From Selenomonas sp. (GTDB lineage: Bacteria > Bacillota_C > Negativicutes > Selenomonadales > Selenomonadaceae), in NCBI GenBank assembly GCA_017940705.1, contig JAGAYB010000013.1:1-8789 (forward strand): DNA of 8,789 nt. The letters are read 5' to 3'. The notes beneath the pieces are model-generated. The model made no database searches. It had not been told where the DNA came from and saw nothing but the letters and a program-made list of their open reading frames with translations. Positions 6,065-8,789 of the stretch are shown one piece after another (positions within the stretch are counted from its first letter, which is position 1; every line of letters starts with the position of its first letter). The translations under genes and the position numbers were made by a program.

Positions 6065-6940
6065 ATGGTAATGGACTTAATGATAGCAGCCGGACAGGCT
6101 GTACTGTTGCTGTGCGCAGCCCCCCTGATTGTCGGGATTATCAATAAGACGAAAGCCATCCTGCAAAAGCGGCAGGGGGCCAGCGTGTTTCAGGAATACT
6201 TTGACCTTTGGAAATGGTGGCAGAAGCCTGTCATCGTGACCAAGTATTGCAGCTGGGTGTTTTTGGCTGCGCCGGTGGTGTATCTGGCTGCCAGCATTAT
6301 GGCTGCTATGATGCTGCCGGGGTTGCTGCAAAACGGCCTGCGCCTTGGCGATGCGTTTGTCTTTGTCTATATCCTCGCGCTCGGGCGTTTCTTCATGACG
6401 CTTGGCTCCATGGATTCGGCTACGGCCTTTGGCGGCATGGGCGGCTCACGGGAGATTTATATTTCCGTACTGGTAGAGCCGGCGGTGATGCTGGCCATTC
6501 TGGTCAATGCTGCCCGTTATGGTTCGACAACGCTTTCGCAGATGGTCATTGATTACAATGCTTTTTACTTTACCGTACCGGCGGTGATGGCAGGCGTGGC
6601 CTTTTTTCTGGTTATGCTGGCGGAAAACAGCCGCCTGCCCGTGGATAATCCTGACACCCATCTGGAACTGACCATGATTCATGAGTGCATGACTTTGGAA
6701 TATTCCGGGCGTCTGCTGACCTTCATTCACTGGGGCAGCATGCTGAAGATTCTCTCCTTTCTGGTGCTGTTTAGTGCCCTGTACCTGCCGCTGCCGCTGC
6801 CCATCATCGTGAAGGTGCTGCTGAGCGCGGTGCTTATCGGTCTGGTGGAGACACTGAATAACAAAATGCGCCTGTTCAAAGTGCGCGTTTATTTGTCGGC
6901 AGCTGTCGTCATGCTGGCGGTGGCCTTTATTGCCCAGTGA
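6065..6940 (+). CDS. hyfC: Hydrogenase-4 component C, NuoH-like membrane anchor
   Basis: This is the NuoH/HycD-family subunit, which anchors the peripheral electron-transfer arm to the membrane and links it to the proton-channel subunits. It has 291 residues. The N-terminal helix is followed by KAILQKRQGASVFQEYFDLW from 30. A loop GSMDSATAFGGMGGSREIY at 114-132 contains conserved charged residues. AENSRLPVDNPDTHLELTMIHE begins near 186, and the EYSGRLL that follows is the HycD/HyfC signature. About seven or eight membrane helices are apparent. The start ATG at 6065 is one base after the hyfB TGA. A run of six G at 6050-6055 can act as Shine-Dalgarno, so translation is likely coupled. It is complete, with no missing key residue noticed. 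Confidence 0.93.
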   Translation: MVMDLMIAAGQAVLLLCAAPLIVGIINKTKAILQKRQGASVFQEYFDLWKWWQKPVIVTKYCSWVFLAAPVVYLAASIMAAMMLPGLLQNGLRLGDAFVFVYILALGRFFMTLGSMDSATAFGGMGGSREIYISVLVEPAVMLAILVNAARYGSTTLSQMVIDYNAFYFTVPAVMAGVAFFLVMLAENSRLPVDNPDTHLELTMIHECMTLEYSGRLLTFIHWGSMLKILSFLVLFSALYLPLPLPIIVKVLLSAVLIGLVETLNNKMRLFKVRVYLSAAVVMLAVAFIAQ

Positions 6941-6955
6941 GAAAGGAGTAAACAA

Positions 6956-7582
6956 GTGGAATATATAGTAGTCCTGCTCTTGTTTGTGGTCGTTGTGCAG
7001 ACAAGGGTTATGGAATTGCGCCGCTCGGTTGTCTGCCTGATGGTGCAGTCGGGGCTTATCGCCTGCGCCTGCATTTTGGTGGGCATGAATCACGGCCTTT
7101 GGCATGCGCTGGTGCCGTGCCTGCTGACTATCGGTGTCAAGGTCATCTTCATTCCGGGTACGATGCTGCGCCTGATTGATAAAATCACCGCTGACAGGGA
7201 GATTTTTTCCGATATAAATGTAAATTACGCCACGCTGGCAGCTGCTGCCTTTTTGGTGCTGGGCTACATTCTGGCCGGGCGGTTTATGCTGGCACCTATC
7301 GCCAGAGATATCTTTGCCGCTACCATCATGATGATTATGACGGGGCTGGCGCTGATGGTCATGCGCCGCCGGGCTATCCTGCAAATGTGCGGCCTCATAA
7401 CGCTGGAAAACGGTATTTACCTGCTGGGGCTTATCATCACGCAGGGCTTGCCGCTGGTAGTGGAGCTGGGCGTATTTTTGGACGTGCTCATCGCCGTGGT
7501 GGTGTTGGTGATTCTCACCAACCGCATGAGCCTGTCCTTTATGACTACGGATACGACTGTTATGAAAAAACTGAAAGGGTGA
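6956..7582 (+). CDS. hyfE: Hydrogenase-4 component E
   Basis: This is a 208-residue polytopic membrane protein of the HyfE family, a fusion-like subunit whose C-terminal part resembles the complex I subunit NuoK. About six hydrophobic segments are visible. The C-terminal region contains CGLITLENGIYLLGLII (E151), GLPLVVELGVFLD (E170) and then ILTNRM; buried glutamates of this kind belong to the proton path. The start is GTG at 6956, selected because AAAGGAG at 6942-6948 lies 7 bases upstream. The gene directly follows hyfC with no hyfD between them. Its TGA at 7580-7582 is 11 bases before hyfF. Confidence 0.9.
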   Translation: MEYIVVLLLFVVVVQTRVMELRRSVVCLMVQSGLIACACILVGMNHGLWHALVPCLLTIGVKVIFIPGTMLRLIDKITADREIFSDINVNYATLAAAAFLVLGYILAGRFMLAPIARDIFAATIMMIMTGLALMVMRRRAILQMCGLITLENGIYLLGLIITQGLPLVVELGVFLDVLIAVVVLVILTNRMSLSFMTTDTTVMKKLKG

Positions 7583-7593
7583 GGTAGCGGTAT

Positions 7594-8622
7594 ATGGAAT
7601 TATGTTATATTTTGGCGCTGCCGCCCATCTTTGCCATGGTGGCAGCCAGCAATGTCCTGAGCCTGCCGCTGCTGCATTGGGCTGACAGGCTGACGGCCTG
7701 TGCCGTTTTCGGCAGCATCCTGTCCTTGGGCTATCATTTCGTGCCGGATGAGCCGCTGCGCATGAGCTACTTCTTTGTGGATGCGTTCAGCTTGTGGATG
7801 CTCTTCATCATCGGCCTGTTATATATGGCCTTTGCCTGGACGAGCAAGGCATATTTGGAAAGGGATACCAATATCCGTTACGGCTATCTGCGCCGTTTTA
7901 CTCATTTGGAAGGGCGTTTCTATGCCCTGTCCCATCTCTTTGTCTGGACCATGATGCTGGTGGTGACAGTGGACAGTCTGGGGCTCATGTGGGTGACTAT
8001 CGAAGCGACTACTCTGGTCTCGGCTTTGCTGGTGGCTTTTAAATTCACGCGCACCTCTTTAGAGGCGGCATGGAAGTATGTTATGGTCTGCACGGTGGGT
8101 ATCTGTCTGGCGCTGCTGGGGACGATTATCGTCTACTATGGGCAGCTGCAGGTGATGGGGGATACAGCGCCCCTTAACTGGGATTTTTTACGGCAGCATG
8201 CCTTTATGCTGGACCCGGATTTAGCGAAACTGGCGTTTTGCTTCCTATTTGTGGGCTATGGCACAAAAATCGGTCTGGCGCCCATGCACGCCTGGCTGCC
8301 TGACGCTCATTCCGAAGCGCCGGCTTTGACCAGCGGCCTGCTGTCCGGCGCGCTCTGTATCTGTGCCATGTACGTATTGCTGCGGGCCACGGCTATTTTG
8401 CTGCCGGCTGTGGGCATGGACTTTATCAGCAATATGTATATCTATTTCGGCCTCTTTACCATTGCGCTGGCTGTTCCCTTTGTGGTAGTGCAGCGTGATG
8501 TAAAGCGTATGCTGGCTTATTCCTCTATGGAAAACTTCGGCCTGCTGGCCGCAGGCTTCGGCCTGTTTGTGCCGCTGGCGGCTGAGGCAACTTTGCTCCA
8601 CATGTTCAACATGCTCTTGTAA
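7594..8622 (+). CDS. hyfF: Hydrogenase-4 component F, N-terminal part, interrupted by a frameshift
   Basis: This is a second antiporter-like membrane subunit (NuoN/NuoM-like) of the same hydrogenase. The open frame gives 342 residues, much shorter than full HyfF proteins, which are around 500. Family signatures are intact: E137 in VTIEATTLVSALL, K225 in TKIGLAPMHAWLPDAHSEAP, and RDVKRMLAYSSMENFGLL from 301. The frame ends at TAA 8620-8622 just after LLHMFN. In relatives that point continues N-H-A-L-V-K. One base is missing near 8610; the correct continuation lies in the -1 frame and is listed separately. GGGTGAGG at 7577-7584 is the likely Shine-Dalgarno for the ATG at 7594. If the deletion is real, the product loses its C-terminal helices and is probably non-functional. 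If it is a sequence error, the gene is normal and only cut by the window edge. Confidence 0.88.
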   Translation: MELCYILALPPIFAMVAASNVLSLPLLHWADRLTACAVFGSILSLGYHFVPDEPLRMSYFFVDAFSLWMLFIIGLLYMAFAWTSKAYLERDTNIRYGYLRRFTHLEGRFYALSHLFVWTMMLVVTVDSLGLMWVTIEATTLVSALLVAFKFTRTSLEAAWKYVMVCTVGICLALLGTIIVYYGQLQVMGDTAPLNWDFLRQHAFMLDPDLAKLAFCFLFVGYGTKIGLAPMHAWLPDAHSEAPALTSGLLSGALCICAMYVLLRATAILLPAVGMDFISNMYIYFGLFTIALAVPFVVVQRDVKRMLAYSSMENFGLLAAGFGLFVPLAAEATLLHMFNMLL

Positions 8623-8789
8623 AATACATGCTGTTTTACACCGCAGGAACTATCATGGAGACCTACGCGACCAAAAACATGATGCGCATTCATGGCATGA
8701 TGCAGCAGGCGCCCCGTACAGCCATGTTCTGGCTGCTGGGCATTGTGGGCATCTTAGGCATGCCGCCCATGGGCGTATTCTTCAGTAAG
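8613..8789 (+). pseudogene. hyfF: Continuation of hyfF in the -1 frame, partial at the window edge
   Basis: From 8613 this frame is open for 59 codons to the last base. It reads ALVKYMLFYTAGTIMETYAT first and GILGMPPMGVFFSK at the end, clearly the HyfF region following LLHMFN-H. It includes the conserved Lys of the HAxxK motif and a GMPPxGxFxSK motif typical of antiporter-like subunits. Restoring one C after AAC at 8608-8610 rebuilds N-H-A-L-V-K and joins both parts. An ATG at 8628 is in this frame just after the premature stop but has no visible Shine-Dalgarno, so independent translation is unlikely. The true 3' end of the gene is outside the window. Confidence 0.85.

Noticed and set aside
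8602..8625. Programmed -1 frameshift in hyfF
   Set aside because: A -1 slip after AAC would rebuild the conserved sequence, but no X XXY YYZ slippery heptamer is present and no clear downstream stimulatory structure was seen. A simple lost C explains the data.

Overview
The window looks like chromosome of an anaerobic Negativicute, most likely Selenomonas or a close relative. The best evidence is an ornithine/lysine decarboxylase-family protein. With its 393-residue start it carries, at the same positions, the five residues (A44, G45, V46, P54, S322) that I recall being mapped as lysine-specificity determinants in the Selenomonas ruminantium lysine decarboxylase. That enzyme supplies the cadaverine linked to peptidoglycan in these outer-membrane-bearing Firmicutes. 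No database search was possible, so the genus is an inference.

Layout. The left edge holds what may be the last codons of an upstream gene (perhaps truB), overlapping the GTG start of ribF (20-949, +). A long bidirectional hairpin terminator separates ribF from a convergent tyrosine recombinase gene (997-1980, -), which has all six catalytic residues. Upstream of the recombinase, a second hairpin (2041-2078) ends rpmB (2114-2305, -), the ribosomal protein L28 gene. rpmB has a very good SigA-type promoter and Shine-Dalgarno sequence. A 263-bp divergent intergenic region separates rpmB from the lysine/ornithine decarboxylase gene (2569-3750, +). That gene overlaps an unrecognised 62-residue ORF (3747-3935) by ATGA, and a strong Rho-independent terminator (3951-3979) closes this two-gene operon.

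The right half (4063 to the window end) is the start of a hydrogenase-4-type membrane [NiFe]-hydrogenase operon: hyfB, hyfC, hyfE, hyfF, all on the + strand and spaced by 1 to 15 bases, with a promoter just upstream of hyfB. HyfB and HyfF are antiporter-like proton-channel subunits, HyfC is the NuoH-like anchor and HyfE contains a NuoK-like part. The electron-transfer and catalytic subunits (hyfG, hyfH, hyfI types) would be expected beyond the right edge but are not seen. No hyfA precedes hyfB and no hyfD lies between hyfC and hyfE.

The main anomaly is a one-base deletion in hyfF near 8610. It removes a conserved His codon and causes a stop at 8620-8622. The rest of the protein continues in the -1 frame to the window end. 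This is either a real inactivating mutation or a sequence error near a contig end. I found no clear new defence, mobile or biosynthetic system. The least explained items are the small ORF coupled to the decarboxylase and the lone recombinase between housekeeping genes. I saw no tRNA, rRNA, CRISPR array or insertion sequence.
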